Assembly: GCA_027605045.1 (NCBI GenBank)
Contig: JAQFWX010000133.1
Coordinates: 1-64,000 of the forward strand
DNA: 64,000 bases
Direction: 5' to 3'
Source of the DNA: Phallus indusiatus
Lineage: Eukaryota > Basidiomycota > Agaricomycetes > Phallales > Phallaceae
Every line of letters begins with the position of its first letter. Within the stretch, counting starts at the first letter, position 1. Of the stretch, positions 37,180 to 49,148 are shown piece after piece. A model generated the notes under the pieces. The model searched no databases, was not told the DNA's origin, and saw only the letters and a list, made by a program, of their open reading frames with translations. The position numbers and the translations under genes were made by a program.

Positions 37180-39300
37180 TTAATGCTTAATGAGAGGATC
37201 TGACAAGTCGGTCGTGGAAGGTAGAGGCATGTATCCTTCTGGCATACGTTCCGCAGCGGCGTCATCCGCCGAAATAGTCCGTCCAGGCAGAGAAGGAATT
37301 GTCGGCAAATCAGGCTCGGTTTTCTGAACTGTAAGTAGACTCTCATCGGTCTCCGGAAGTGGTAAAGGCGGTAACGAAGACGACGACGACGGATCAGATC
37401 GGACTTCAAGTGTCGAAAGTGTCGAGTGCGTCGTATGATGAACATTAAACGAGTCATTCGTTGCGTCAGCGAGAGCATTCTCCAGTGTGTTACTATCGCT
37501 TTGTCCTTGTCCTACTGTCGTGGGAAAATCAGTTGAACGAGTATCCAATTCCGTTCGAGCGGTCTGAGTCTGAGTCTGATCCTGAGCTTGAGCTTGAGCC
37601 CGAGCCTGCGATTGAGATTGAGATTGGTCCGAGTTCTCGTTACCCAATATCGCGGACGCAGTGTGAGCTGCAAGAGCGGCGATAATGGCGGATCTACTGC
37701 TACTAGTCGATCTGCGCAGGTTCGATCCCGATCCTTGTTCTTGGCCCGGAACGCCTAGGGGTGATGACATACGGATGAAACTTTGGCGAGGAGAAGGGGA
37801 AGGAGATTCATTGGGAGGTGATAGTGAGTTTCTTGGAGAAGCAGATGTACTATGACTCGGTGTAGAAGACGGTGTGATGATATGGCCAGTGTAGATGTTG
37901 TTATTGCCATTGCTAGTGTTATTGTTGATGGCGGGCACAGATGAAGGTATGTTGTTCGAGTTCTCGGCGCGCAAGTCGGATCTAGTATTTGTGTTGTTCG
38001 CATTGTTCGCATTATTATTGTTGTTGTTCTCCGCGTTCTGTCGCCGTTGCTGTTCCTCATGCTCAATAAGCGACAAACGCATCGCTTCCATAATCATAAG
38101 CTAGAATCATTCCCAATGGTCATTACATAAACTCATATAAACACTTCCAAAGGAAATGCCTACCTCCTCAAGATCTGGAGCCACCAGCTGATTAAAATCA
38201 GCACTGGCGTGGTGTCTCCGCCGTCGCCGAGATGAACCGTTACTTTCACCCCCTTCGCCACCTTCAGACGGCGGTTCTATATTTACAATACGCCCACTCG
38301 TAATACCAACGGGAATAAGGCGATCACCAACTTGCCGCATAATGATGCGGCGATTGGCACGACGCTGGACGGCAGCACGAACGGCGGCTAGTTTAGCTTC
38401 CCAGTCTGGTCGAATATGATCTAGAAACAGAGATGAGCATAATGAAAGATACACATGATTAAATGAAGAAAGGATGATGGTAGTTTTTATTCACCAATTG
38501 TCACAACTTCAGGGTCATTGGCACCGAAACTTTTACGCCGCCTTGGCTGTTCACCTCCTGATGGGGTAGCTTTTTCGTAGCGGCTAGGAGAAGGCTGTAA
38601 AAAAAAGAATGTGAATTAGAACAAATTGAGGGATGAAAATAATTGTGATGTACGGGAGCTTGACCCTCCCTTGCCAATCCCGCTTTCCATTCAGGTGGTT
38701 GATAAGTCACACCAAAGTTCTCTTGGACACAGTATGGACAAGCCGCTGGCTCCGAGACCAAGTGGGTAGTGGTCGGCTCGGATCGTTTGATTTGAACAAA
38801 GCATTCTGTACAGATAGCTTGATCACAACATCGGGAACGATTGATGTTGGGAGGATAATACTAAATAAATAATTGAGATAGGCAATGGAACAAACAAAGT
38901 TAACAATCTAGGTACTGACGAGGAAACAAATGGGGCACTCGACGGCACCTCTGTAAACTGAGGCTTCTGATAGTCGAAAGGGTTCTTTTCCATTTTTGTT
39001 AGAACTCCTGCCATGGTGAGATTTCGAGCCGCTGACGCCTTGGGACGACTCAGAGTGGTTCGACTGTGGAGCATTGGGGAGTTCCTTGCGAGCAGCGAGA
39101 ATCTGGTCGTCGTCCCATGAATCGTCGTAGTCTTCTAAAGGCCTGTAAAAAGGAGCGAGTCTCCGATCCACAATGAGATTCTCGACTACTTGTTGGTTCC
39201 AGTCTTGAGGTCCGGTGTAGATTCCCTGCGGCGTGAGGGATCCAAAGTCGACAAATTCGTCATACGAACGATCTCGAGACCCTGAGACGGTGTTCCCCAT
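37180..39300 (-). CDS. SIP5-like RING-type protein
   Basis: Homologue of yeast Sip5, an Snf1/Reg1-interacting protein of unclear biochemical role. The start MGNTVSGSRDRSYDEFVDFG at 39300 offers an N-terminal Gly2 suitable for myristoylation. The core holds a variant RING: VECPICFL, then RSRCCDQAICTECFVQI and ACPYCVQENFGVTY, with paired Cys ligands. RPDWEAKLAAVRAAVQRRAN and VGDRLIPVGITSGR follow. The C-terminal exon (about 300 residues) is low complexity: Asn runs, Ser/Pro-rich stretches and an alternating Gln repeat (QSQSQSQARAQAQAQ, then TQTQTQ-type). It ends at TAA 37180. Introns are at about 38877, 38628, 38493 and 38420-38100. Its position between two PL8 genes appears incidental. Confidence 0.85.
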
Positions 39301-40703
39301 GCTTCTCTAATTTGTAAACGACGTTTAATGTTTCGAGAGGTTTTGACTGTTTGTTAAAAGAAACGGACTGTACAGCCGTTTTCTTTCTCCTCTTGACCTG
39401 ACCAAGGGTGCAGTGAGGCGTCTTATTACGTCTTAGGTAAGACTCCGACTCCCTCCTCTCCTGGCGATGCGGGGTTTGAAATTTGAGATCCATCTCTCGA
39501 GGTTCTTGCCCGAAATAGCAGCCAGAATTGGTCGCACTACCAAAATAAAAAATTATGTTATCGGCACGTGCTGTACGACATATATACGTCAGCAGTGCAT
39601 GGCATCCGGCAACGGAGAAGAAATAATCAAGTCAATATGCAATCCCGCAACACCCAAATAAAGAGTGGAGTATATACTATACTATCTACATCTCATCCTC
39701 ACCCTCTTCTTTATGCAACGAAGAGAAGAAAACTCAACGTGGACGTGGATCCAAAGAAGCTGAAACAGCGGCGCTCATTTCACACGCTTTTCCGGAGGTT
39801 ATAGGAGAGTCTTCATAAGAAGGACAGCTGAAGCACCTGGCACGCGCACATCCCCGCAAAGTTCCTTCTATCACTATCATCATCATAGCGGTTATCAAAT
39901 TTGAATATCGAAAAAAAAAACACACTTTCACATTGGCTTATTGCAGCCGCTCTTGCTAAGCAGGAAGAGTACATATTACTTATCCGACCCTCCACGCGCT
40001 CATATCTCAAGTCCATTGCGATTCATTGATGATTCGTTCTAGAGTTCATCAAATCATTCTTTAAAACTGGATTGTAAAGACGATGGGCAAATGTATCTAG
40101 TGGCACTTTAATTAATGATGTCTGACACCATTCATTAGATTGACGTACCCCGATGTATATGAAAACGGGACCAGTACTTACCGAGCGCGTGCGACAGTCC
40201 TAAGCGAATGAGGCTCCGGACTAGTTGAGTTGAGGTCGTCAGACAGCTCATAAATGACCGAACAACGGACAACGGACATCTCCACATTTGCGTAAACAGC
40301 GCGAGAATTCGCTTGTGATGTGGATTTTTTAGTTTCGGACTTGACTTTTCGGTGAAAACGTGTTTAAGGAACCAGTAATACGCTGCCACCACAAAGGAAA
40401 TTACAAAGAATTACGCACGCACAATCGAGGTTCGTCTGACGCAATCGACGGTACACGGATATTATATATTTCAAATCACATGTTATTGAAGTTACAAAGA
40501 CATGATATGATGTGCTCTAAAACCCTCCATTGACCCAGGAAAAAACGAAAAGAGGAATGACGATATAGGACATACATACAAAGACAAGGAAAAGGAAAAA
40601 ACAAAAGGAAAAAGAACAATTCAAATTGAAAAACCGGAAACTGAATTGCGAGAACGGACAAAGATATGATGAATGTTGATATAGAAAAAATGACCCAGAC
40701 CGA
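39301..40703. other. Intergenic
   Basis: 1.4 kb between the SIP5-like start and the 3' end of PL8 copy 2. Short frames (39467-39661 plus, 40135-40392 minus) have no domain or splice partners. About 40540-40640 is A/G-rich on the plus strand. Confidence 0.55.
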
Positions 40704-43594
40704 TCAAACAAGGGGTTGGACGACGCTAGAACCGGCTGAAGGCATTTCTGGTAATGGAATAGAAAATACTTTGGTATCATCGCGTCCCCAGCCTTTAGGC
40801 CGTCTCCACCGGTTCAGCATTTGAACAGCAACAGTCGTACAATTCAAAAGTTGCGTGGGATCAGAAACCGTCAACGTCCACTTCTCCTCTTCAAAAATCA
40901 ACAAGAGAGAAGTTTTCGAACTAACAATCATGCCTCCGGATTTTCCAACCCAGGATGGAGGGATTTTTACGGACCCGCCGTTAGGCTGCCAAAATGCGAT
41001 CATGGTCACACCGTGTCGTAATGACTGGACTGCTGTGATTTCAGGTGTCTCTACTAATGTGCGTAGCGGTGACCGTTTTGCCTGGCGGTAAAATTCATGG
41101 ACACTGTCTCTGCCGGGATATACGCTGTATGAAACCGGTTTGGTAATCTTGGACTGATCGTGAGGTATCCAAGCGGAAAAAAGGTCAACTTCGTCTGGCG
41201 GGTGTGTAGAGATACCAAGAGCGGTCCAGTTACTCGTTCGGTTCCCTGTTGATATAGAAAGACTAGGCACGGAGTGGTCGAACAAGTATCCCGTTCCCCC
41301 ATGGAAAAGAGTATGTGGATGCGAGAAATTGCCACTGTCCTGTTTGGCCTGTCGGAAATCGTGAAGAATTGGACCCGCACGACGACGCTGGTCTAGGATG
41401 GAATATACCGGTTGAGACGTTTTTGACTGGAGAATATTTACGCTGACGTGATGAATGTCTTCAGGGAAGAAAAACCACGCCTTTTGAAAACTTAGTGATT
41501 GTGTCACTGGATTAATGTACCGCTACGTTGCATATAATTAGCACCAAGTGAAGTGAGTTATGTATATGACGAACCAAAACACCCATCCCAATGTTTCCAG
41601 TTGAAACGCCACCGACGAATGGATCTAAACCCACCGCGTTGACAGTAGAACATTGTAGCACAGTTGCATTGTAATCAACCGTGGTACCCGGAATCATATT
41701 CCAATCCCAAGCTCCCGCGATATCTTCATATTCATTACCGAGATTATACGTGTACGTTGTACCGTCCGAAAGATGGAAACCATATGGGTTTTGGGAGTTT
41801 AAACATTCCGTGTTGTGTGTCCGGGTGGAATAAAATCTAAGTGTCGTCACGTAATTCGAACCTCGTTGGACCTGCGAAACCAAATGAGGAGGAGAAGACA
41901 TAACAGACAAATAGACAAAGAAACGAACCATGTAATCATTGTTCCAAAACATACGGTTTCCCGTAAGATTGCCCGCGTTTGCTGAAGTAGTTGAATTCGG
42001 CAGGGTTAGATAATCGATAGTCGAATTAGCCACGCCCCAAAGTTTTTCTAGCCGCGCCAGATCACTCAAGTTTGTTTTCAGATTTGCTGTAGCTCTTTCG
42101 AAAAATCTGAGCCGAGCCGAGACAAGACGGACTAAAGAAAAGCTCACTGGCTGTCAGAGACGGCGAAACTAATGAATCGGCCTTCGGTACTCTATTAAGA
42201 ATATTGGTCAGTTAACCTTATTAAGCTAGAAACAAAAGTTCTTACAAAATCCCAATGTAAAGTCCTAGTTTGAGTGTTAAGATAAATCATCCATTGAGAA
42301 CTATTAAGAAGAGATAGATAAGCCTCTTTGGAAGCGCTCTTGGCTGCGAAACTAGTCCCAGCAGCTTCAAGTTCTAGCTGGATGACGTCATTGGAACTAA
42401 AAAATTGATTGAATTGATATTCAACAGAACAAACAGAGAGATACGCACTAATCTTTTCCGTAGTTACCTTAAATAGGGGAAAACCACGCGGTCAGACGAA
42501 AGGTTTATGTATGCGTGAATCGTTACATTGACATACCGTTATATATTATTCCGTCATGCTGCGAGAAACTGCCATCCTTCAATATACCGTCCTTCATAAC
42601 ACCGACTTGTACCTGAACCTCTCCATGTACAAAATCATAGGCTTCTTGGAGTAAGGTGATATTACCCTCGGACGGACCTCCGAAATTTCCCGCCATGCCG
42701 ATTAAACCCTGCGAAACACCGACAGAAGCTATATCAAGTACATTGGCGCCGGCTAAAAAGCTTGGCTTGTCGTTCCTATGAAAGACGGCGTATGACCGGC
42801 CGGTAATATGCGTACAATTAAGAAGTTGGGTTGGTGTCAAGGTTGGAGAGAGTAATATACAAGCTTGTCCTATCGCACGGGGGACGTAAATGACGTTCGA
42901 GAACCAGTTTGTATTCCACATCCCTAAATAAATGAATTTGTATACATACTTAGGTGAGAAGAGTAGATATATGCGCATACCTGAAGTGCCACATGGACAT
43001 AAATCAGTTCCGCCAGAATCAAGACAGTTGGCATTGGCGTAATCGTTAGCAAACCACCAGTCCATGGCGAGACCGATCTTTTCTCTGACGTCGGAACTAT
43101 TGACCACATCGTGAGGTGCTTTTGACCATTTTCCGCTCCATGCAGCAGCAAGAGTTGCTAAAAATAAACAAGATAAATAAGAAATATCCACGTGTTTTTC
43201 GTATTGTAACACACTAATTCTGAACCAATGTTCGCCTGCAGGCCAATTGGCTCGTTGTGCATCGCATCCTGTAGTATAATCTACTTCCGAAGAAGGCCAC
43301 TTGCCATCTGAACCTAACGTATTGAGGCTGTGTGTTGTCGTAAGTGAACCTGACAGGTGGCGGTGAATTGAAAAGATAGTTATATGCATACTATGAGTGT
43401 ATATCAGAAGCGTTTGTCTGTGCGGCAACTGTGAATTCGATTCTTCTTCCCAAGATAGTCGCAACTTGGGCACTTTCGGGAGAAAATGAACTTGGGTTTA
43501 TGGAGGAGTTTGAATGTGGAGTTGGAGAGGGGTGTACGCTGGCACCGTGTGCGACGACCGCGAATACAAATGGGAGAAAAAGAGACTGTTTCAT
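40704..43594 (-). CDS. Polysaccharide lyase family 8, copy 2
   Basis: Paralogue of the PL8 at 33872-36837, in inverted orientation. Signal peptide MKQSLFLPFVFAVVAHGAS starts at 43594. Matching landmarks in order: DGKWPSSEVDYTTGCDAQRA, LAAAWSGKWSKAP, GLAMDWWFANDYANANCLDS, WNTNWFSN (Asn), GSFSQHDGIIYNG (His) and MFWNNDYMV. The beta-sandwich continues from QKAWFFFPEDIHHVSV to SSVVQPLV (stop 40704). In the loop NTNW(Y/F)SN this copy has Phe where copy 1 has Tyr. Frames are open across all exons, so it looks functional. The protein resemblance to copy 1 is clear but far from identical, so the duplication is old. Confidence 0.92.
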
Positions 43595-44908
43595 TGCGAG
43601 GAATGTGTATGTGTGTGTGTAAGAGGGATGTGAGGTGTCGTTTTTTTTTCGTTGCAAGTGAATAGCAGGAGTATTTGAATACCAAGTCGAATGCTGGATG
43701 GCAATGTCAAATTTCAAAATACGGGACTGCACATCATCCACTCTGATGACATGTCACCGTCCCATATTCCATATTATGTCAGGCGGCGGCCCGCGCAAGG
43801 CTTGTACATGCAACAAAGCTCGAAGGAGGATTCACGAATTCGGGACTGGAGAAAATAAAATAATTTGAAATTTAATAATGAAATCAGAAATGTCTTGGAA
43901 AATAAGGGCAGTTCTTGTGCCAAAAGAGATATCGTCTCAGACCTGCCAACTGGCAATTGAAATATGACATTGAAATCTAGAAGAGTCCACACTGTCCAAC
44001 ATGGTCCTCCACTCGTCACGTGATCCTATATCAGTCCGTTGTTGTCGTGGCATTGCATATACATTCATTCAGTCCATGTCTTCAAGCTTAGCGCAGGCGC
44101 AGGCGCAGCGGATCCCGGCTCGCCAATTCTAAGTACTGACGCTTTGCTGAGCAAAACGGCCCGCCGCTGCCATGAGCGGTGTCAAGTGGCTTCTTTCATG
44201 TAAAGGAGAACAGTATGGAATGAACTAGTATTTTCAAATTCAGTGTTTTGGACATGACATTAGATTAGATTGGAAAAATAAAATCACGAACCACGTCTTT
44301 CCCTTCTCTTTTGCTCCATTAATTGCTCGGCCCCCCTTCTCTCAATTAGTCCGTCAGATTTGGCTCTTCTCATCCCCTTGCCCCGTGATAATTCCCAATT
44401 CATCTTATACTTTGCAGTTACACGAGTCGATAATCGCCGAACTGATCACAATAAGTCTAAAACATTTTTTTTGTTGCTTCTCGAGGCCGATAGCCACATT
44501 TTAGTCTGTGTCTTTGTTCTGAAAAAAGCCTATCTCGTATAGCCACACCTCCTAATTCGGAATCTAGTGCACCAACCTGTACACGATTAAAACTTATTTT
44601 GGTGAAACAGTTATAAGCAATAGGTGAAATCACATACCCTGTCAGCGATCACCTTCGCCAGATAGGCTTATCAGCTTCTGGATTGGTCAACTGTTTGTTG
44701 GACGTGGCCCGGAGCGGAATATAGGAGAAGGTGAGAAATAGACAAACGCGGGAAGTCACGAATGTCAATAAGAACAGTCAGCACGACAGTGGTAATGTCA
44801 ATGTCATCGGTAGTATCCAGAAAAGAAATTAATTGCCCCCTCAAGTTGTTTTTTAGGTCAAGATCCGAGATCACAAGGAACGGTCAAAAGTCAGTTAGAT
44901 TGACGTAT
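43595..44908. other. Intergenic
   Basis: 1.3 kb with no supported gene. It contains three copies of GCGCAG at 44090-44107 and pyrimidine-rich DNA at 44290-44360. No tRNA or other RNA gene was recognised. Confidence 0.5.
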
Positions 44909-45451
44909 TTAGCCATCAAAGGTATCATCAATATCGGCCAGAGAAAGTCCAAAAGGATTGAATATGGTGCCATGGGGGAGAGGAAGAGATTTCAAAAAAG
45001 AGACATCTGCATCAGCCTTGCCCGTGTAATCATACAAGCAATGACAGACCTGATCATTCTTATCTCTCTTCTTTTCTTCCTCTAACCTGGCAGCACGAAC
45101 CATGTCCACCTGTTTTTTCAGGTCCGGCGAAAGTGATGCGTAGTACTGTTCAGGGGTTGGCGTTACAGCTGTCCAAATACACGTGTCGAGTGGATTTCAT
45201 GCAAGAAAAACAAATAAAGTAATGAATAGTTGAGAGAAGATAGAAGAAAAAAAGATGGTTAGAGTCCATATGAGACCGTGACAAGTACAGATTCGACGGT
45301 ACCTTTCATGAGGACCCATCCCACACCTACAACTGAAAAGAGAAGAAAAGAAACATCATAATAAGTTAAAGAACGTGCTTTGAAACAGGAACAAGAACAA
45401 ACACAATCCTCCTATCAACGATGTTTGCAGCACGACTCGAGCTCTCGACAT
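44909..45451 (-). CDS. Small mitochondrial membrane protein, Cbp4/UQCC3-like (tentative)
   Basis: Exons join to MSRARVVLQTSLIGGLF then VVGVGWVLMK (one membrane helix), followed by AVTPTPEQYYASLSPDLKKQ and VDMVRAARLEEEKKRDKND. This layout (single N-terminal helix, TPT/TPE motif, charged helix) is that of small inner-membrane assembly factors such as Cbp4/UQCC3 for the cytochrome bc1 complex. The assignment rests on this pattern only. Introns: about 45393-45338 (donor GTTTGT) and 45301-45164. The 3' end is uncertain: reading on gives a 41-residue tail to TAA at 44909, or one more intron may be present. Confidence 0.6.
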
Positions 45452-45924
45452 CTCGTCTGAATCCGGAGTAAGGGACAGAACAAAAAAAGTGATGACGTAA
45501 CACAAAAATGTAAAGCTCATCTGCACCCAACTCGGGCCTCGGCCCCCGGCCGTACTACTACTGCTATTCAGTAGCATTTGTGACTGGCACTGCAGCGAAA
45601 CGCTCTCGCCCAAAAAGAATCTCACCCTTGTGATAAATATGCTTATATCGGTACTGTTTTCAATGATGTGAATTTTTTGATATATCTCAAATGACAGCGG
45701 ACTCTTCGGCAGCTCTTGAAATCTCAATCAGCCCAAAAGTAGACTCTGGAGCGATGGTACCCAGTCTTTTGAAGGGTTTTCGACAGTACAAAGATACTCA
45801 TCGTTTACTTGCTCACCGGCTCATATGGTTTCATCTCTATATTTTAGACACCTGTCAATTCCATCAACATTCCACCTAGATGGAAAGATGTCGGTTTTGA
45901 GCACCATCGCTGGCTAAGCTAAAA

Positions 45925-46446
45925 TCATATTTTCCTTTCCTCAAAATTCTCATGCGTTCCGGCGAGTCGCCTGCCGTTGATTAATGCTACTTCCTCTGGT
46001 CTTTTATCGGATTCAGTTTCAAAATTGGGGCAATTAATCGAATGACCATAGTTCTCGCAAGCGGCAAAATTTACAGCTCCTTGACTGGTATAAAATTTAG
46101 ACAAAGCCCACGTATTAATGACAACATACTTTAGAGGCAGAATATGAATACAGTTGAAACCAGACTGGTTAATGACAAAATTTTTCATTCCTAATAATAG
46201 GCCAGTTATCACCGTTAATCGTAATTTATGTATGGAGATCATCAAAATCCCTGTGACGTTACTAGAGGTGCCCAAGGTCGCCAATTCCCTTGCATGTATA
46301 CGGTGCCCGAGGAGTATCAGGTCAGTTTTTTTGTCTGAATTGCAAATTGCTAGTGCCGCGCCTCGATTAACAGCCGAGAAACACGTTATGTGACTACAAT
46401 GACAAAAAAACTGACCTGATACTCCTCGGGCACCGTAATGTAGCAT
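45925..46446 (-). CDS. Unrecognised 173-residue open frame overlapping the foldback
   Basis: A single open frame from 46446 to 45925. The N-terminal quarter lies inside the foldback element (GHRIHARELATLG follows it). The C-terminal part (GAVNFAACENYGHSINCPNF, then RPEEVALINGRRLAGTHENF) looks like ordinary protein, the middle is hydrophobic. I know no family for it. It could be a real orphan gene, a decayed transposon frame or chance. Confidence 0.3.
   Translation of the reverse strand: MLHYGARGVSGQFFCHCSHITCFSAVNRGAALAICNSDKKTDLILLGHRIHARELATLGTSSNVTGILMISIHKLRLTVITGLLLGMKNFVINQSGFNCIHILPLKYVVINTWALSKFYTSQGAVNFAACENYGHSINCPNFETESDKRPEEVALINGRRLAGTHENFEERKI
46299..46437. repeat. Perfect 37-bp inverted repeat (foldback, MITE-like)
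   Basis: Left arm 46299-46335 begins TACGGTGCCCGAGGAGTATC and ends TTTTTTTGTC. The right arm 46401-46437 is its exact reverse complement. The spacer is 65 bp. Arms have no mismatch, which implies recent formation or selection. No clear target-site duplication was seen at the ends. Confidence 0.9.
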
Positions 46447-47248
46447 CGTTCACAGTTCCTTGTAGACTATCAATAAAATCTCAAATTTTTCTTGAGATAC
46501 TCTATTATCTACAAAGGAACCATATATAATAGATGTAGGGTCCATTCACTACATACACTTCTGAAATGATATATACTTGGATACTTCTCTTTCAACACGG
46601 TCCTATCAGAGCCTTCCTCTTAGTAGGAGTAGGGGGCTCAGTCTCAAGGTGTTCGAGAATGAAAATTTTACAATCACCATTAGGACAGAATGATAATCCT
46701 TGTCTTTGAAGTGAATTGTGAGGGAGAAATGTACCCTCACAGTCGCATTCCACAGAGCACAGGCATGACGCCGGTTGCGTGGCGCCAATGTACGACGGCT
46801 GGGGTTACCAAAAGTTCTCCAGCTTTTTTCAAAGGATGAGTATTTATATGACGACGGATATCTCAGTGAAAGCATGCCTTGCAAATGACAGTCTAGGTAC
46901 CATTGAAGAAAATTTCAGTTTTTGTGTCGAGGTCAAAGAGGTGCAATTGTTAAAATGGTTTGAAACTAATCTTCTTACTCGCCGAATGAATCACAATCTA
47001 CGGAACTCCGACGACTGACTTCAATTTTCAGGACGGATTCAACATCGTAGATAAGAAGTATATTTCGATATCACAATATCCGAACTGACTCTATAACAAT
47101 GTTAGGACGCCGCGATATGTTGCACCAGAGAAGCCTTTGCTCATAATGGCAGTCTTAGTTTGCAAGCGATTAGCGGGAGGGACAAAGCATTGCGCCCATT
47201 GACAATCCAAAGAGAGTTCAACTTGCCTCAGAGTTGATGTTACGTGAA

Positions 47249-47280
47249 TCACGTGATGAACACAAATACGTATATATAAG
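47249..47280 (+). promoter_or_regulatory. E-box palindrome and TATA box of the lectin gene
   Basis: TCACGTGA at 47249-47256 is a perfect E-box palindrome. TATATATAAG at 47271-47280 is a strong TATA box about 105 bp before the ATG at 47385. A strong TATA suggests inducible rather than housekeeping expression. Confidence 0.55.
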
Positions 47281-47384
47281 TGTCAGATGGAAGCAAATTC
47301 TACGAGCCCTTGCCACATGCAAGGGAATGAGTCCATATGGAGCTTGACACATCAGACTCATTTTAAATCTTCCTTTTTTTCAAC

Positions 47385-48448
47385 ATGACTCAATGGCGCA
47401 ATCCACGAGGAAGAGAAGGTTTAGTGCAGAAAAGTGGACTTGTCGAAAATAACCTGGAAAGTAAATGCAGTCACAAATTTGTATTTAAGCAAGTCAAACT
47501 TTGCTTGAAAACCCCAGGCCACTGGTCATCTAGCATTTCTACATCTATATTTATCTTCAGAACTTGATATTATGTTGCACACTGCTAACTCTGCTCTTGT
47601 TCAAGGTGCAGTTTTTGGTGGCCTTGAGGGCGATAGGTTTGATGATCCTCGGGCTCGTACGTCCCAGACTCGTATACGAACGAACCCATCAAAAATCTAA
47701 AACCAATTTTATCACTCAGTCGGATGGCCCCATGAAAAGAACCTCAATGTCGACAATCCCATTTCTCAAATGCAAGTGTTTGGTTTTTCTTTTTCGACCT
47801 TCCCTTTTTTGTTATTTACCATATCACTACATATAGCGTCGTCCGCCATGGCTGGGTTGTATGTAGATTTGCTTCCGCCATTACCTTTTGTAGCTCATGA
47901 AGCACAGGTCAACGCTATCAATGTTACCTACAACCTTGTCTCTGGGTCAACCGCCACCATTAACCATGGTGCTCAGTATGGTGGCAACGTTACCAGAATC
48001 AGCATTTCATGTGAGGCATCTTGATATTGTCCCAAAATTTTCATGAATTCCTAACACTGTTTAGCCGACGAAGTGATCACTAGTGTTGTCGGAAAAGCCG
48101 GTCCTCACAATTTTTATAAAAAGGGTTTACTCAACCAGATCACGTTTGTCATTGCGAACACGAAAACTTCTCAAGTCCGCGTCGTCGGTGTGAGTGAACT
48201 CCCTGAAATCACAATAATATCACACTTATTGATATGTTGCTTATAGCCTTTGGGAAACAGCGACCAGGCCGATCAAGGTAGCTATTTCCAAGCTTCTGGT
48301 GTTATAGCTCTTGCTGGCGTTCAAACCGACGGTGCAGGAAGTAAGACCAATATTTTCTGAATTTTTTTTTGGTATAGCTCATGGTCTTTACAGCTGGTGC
48401 TGGTATCTCCGGATTGTCTTTCTTCTCTTCCAAGGCATGGGCCTAAGG
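47385..48448 (+). CDS. Jacalin-related lectin domain protein
   Basis: Six short exons give a single-domain beta-prism-type protein. Exon 1 (47385-47418, MTQWRNPRGRE) joins 47606 to give GAVFGGLEGDRFDDPRA; the following exons are 47837-48010, 48065-48189, 48247-48340 and 48394-48448. Jacalin-like text: EAQVNAINVTYNL, HGAQYGGNVTRISIS, SDEVITSVVGKAGPHNFYKK, LLNQITFVIANTKTSQVRVV, GSYFQASGVIALAGVQTDGA and TGAGISGLSFFSSKAWA. The domain is expected to bind sugars. No signal peptide is seen in this model. A second start (ATG 47572, MLHTANSALVQ) would skip the first intron. Fold assignment is by motif pattern. Confidence 0.75.
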
Positions 48449-49148
48449 TTTCGAAACGTCAGTTTTCTTTCAAATAAATGTCCAAATGTACTTTCCAAGA
48501 GTGTAAAAAATACACGAATTTTTGTCTGATTGAGTCTGATTTAAAAAAGAGGTTTTAATCTATTGCGTCGCTCAATAGGAAGTCAGAGGCGAAAATAAAC
48601 ATATCTATACTGTGTCTGCTTACAATTCAAGTTCAACGTCCCTTTTCAACAATGTCCTTTTTGCCGGTGAATAACTTGCACCTCCGGATCCTTCGTTGTT
48701 CTCAGACACTTCTTTTTTTTTGCTTCATCGTCAGTGATGACTTCTGGTTCTTAGACGACACAGGAGGGTCAACCGTTACATACATAACTTCTACCCTAAA
48801 AACTTGAAAAAAAATAAAAATAATAAGTCTGTGCACGTGAGACGACCAGTAGCACCCACAAGTGGTTTTCATGGAAGCAAATTCTACGGGTCTGGTGAAC
48901 CCTTGCTTGACCCTTGCTGCACGCAAGGGAATAAGAAAACGTTTGCAAGTCTATTTGCATAGCTCAACCTGGGTCTCAATGAGCTCAATGATTCAACCTT
49001 GCTGGTAACTTTCTTTCTTCATCATATTTATGATAGTGACACGCAACGATATCTTTGCATACTCAAACTTTGATAAGCGTAATCACATACTAAACAAGGA
49101 TAGCACGTATAAAACACAAAATAAAAACAGCACACAGTTCAGTCCGAA
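48449..49148. other. Intergenic, with a partial repeat of the lectin promoter
   Basis: 700 bp. At about 48870-48932 the sequence repeats elements found at 47289-47328 in the lectin promoter (ATGGAAGCAAATTCTACG, then CCCTTGC...GCAAGGGAAT). No gene is seen. Confidence 0.55.

Larger units (their letters stand above)
45452..47384. other. Gene-poor stretch with foldback repeat
   Basis: 1.9 kb without a recognised gene. It holds the 37-bp perfect inverted repeat at 46299-46437, an unexplained 173-residue frame on the minus strand (45925-46446), and the promoter of the lectin gene at the right end. Confidence 0.5.

Noticed and set aside
37560..37625. Microsatellite expansion disrupting the SIP5-like gene
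   Set aside because: The QS/QA/QT alternating repeat stays in frame and the protein continues to its stop.
47572..47836. 90-residue hydrophobic frame in the lectin region
   Set aside because: It is the shadow of lectin exon 2 and intron 2 in another frame.
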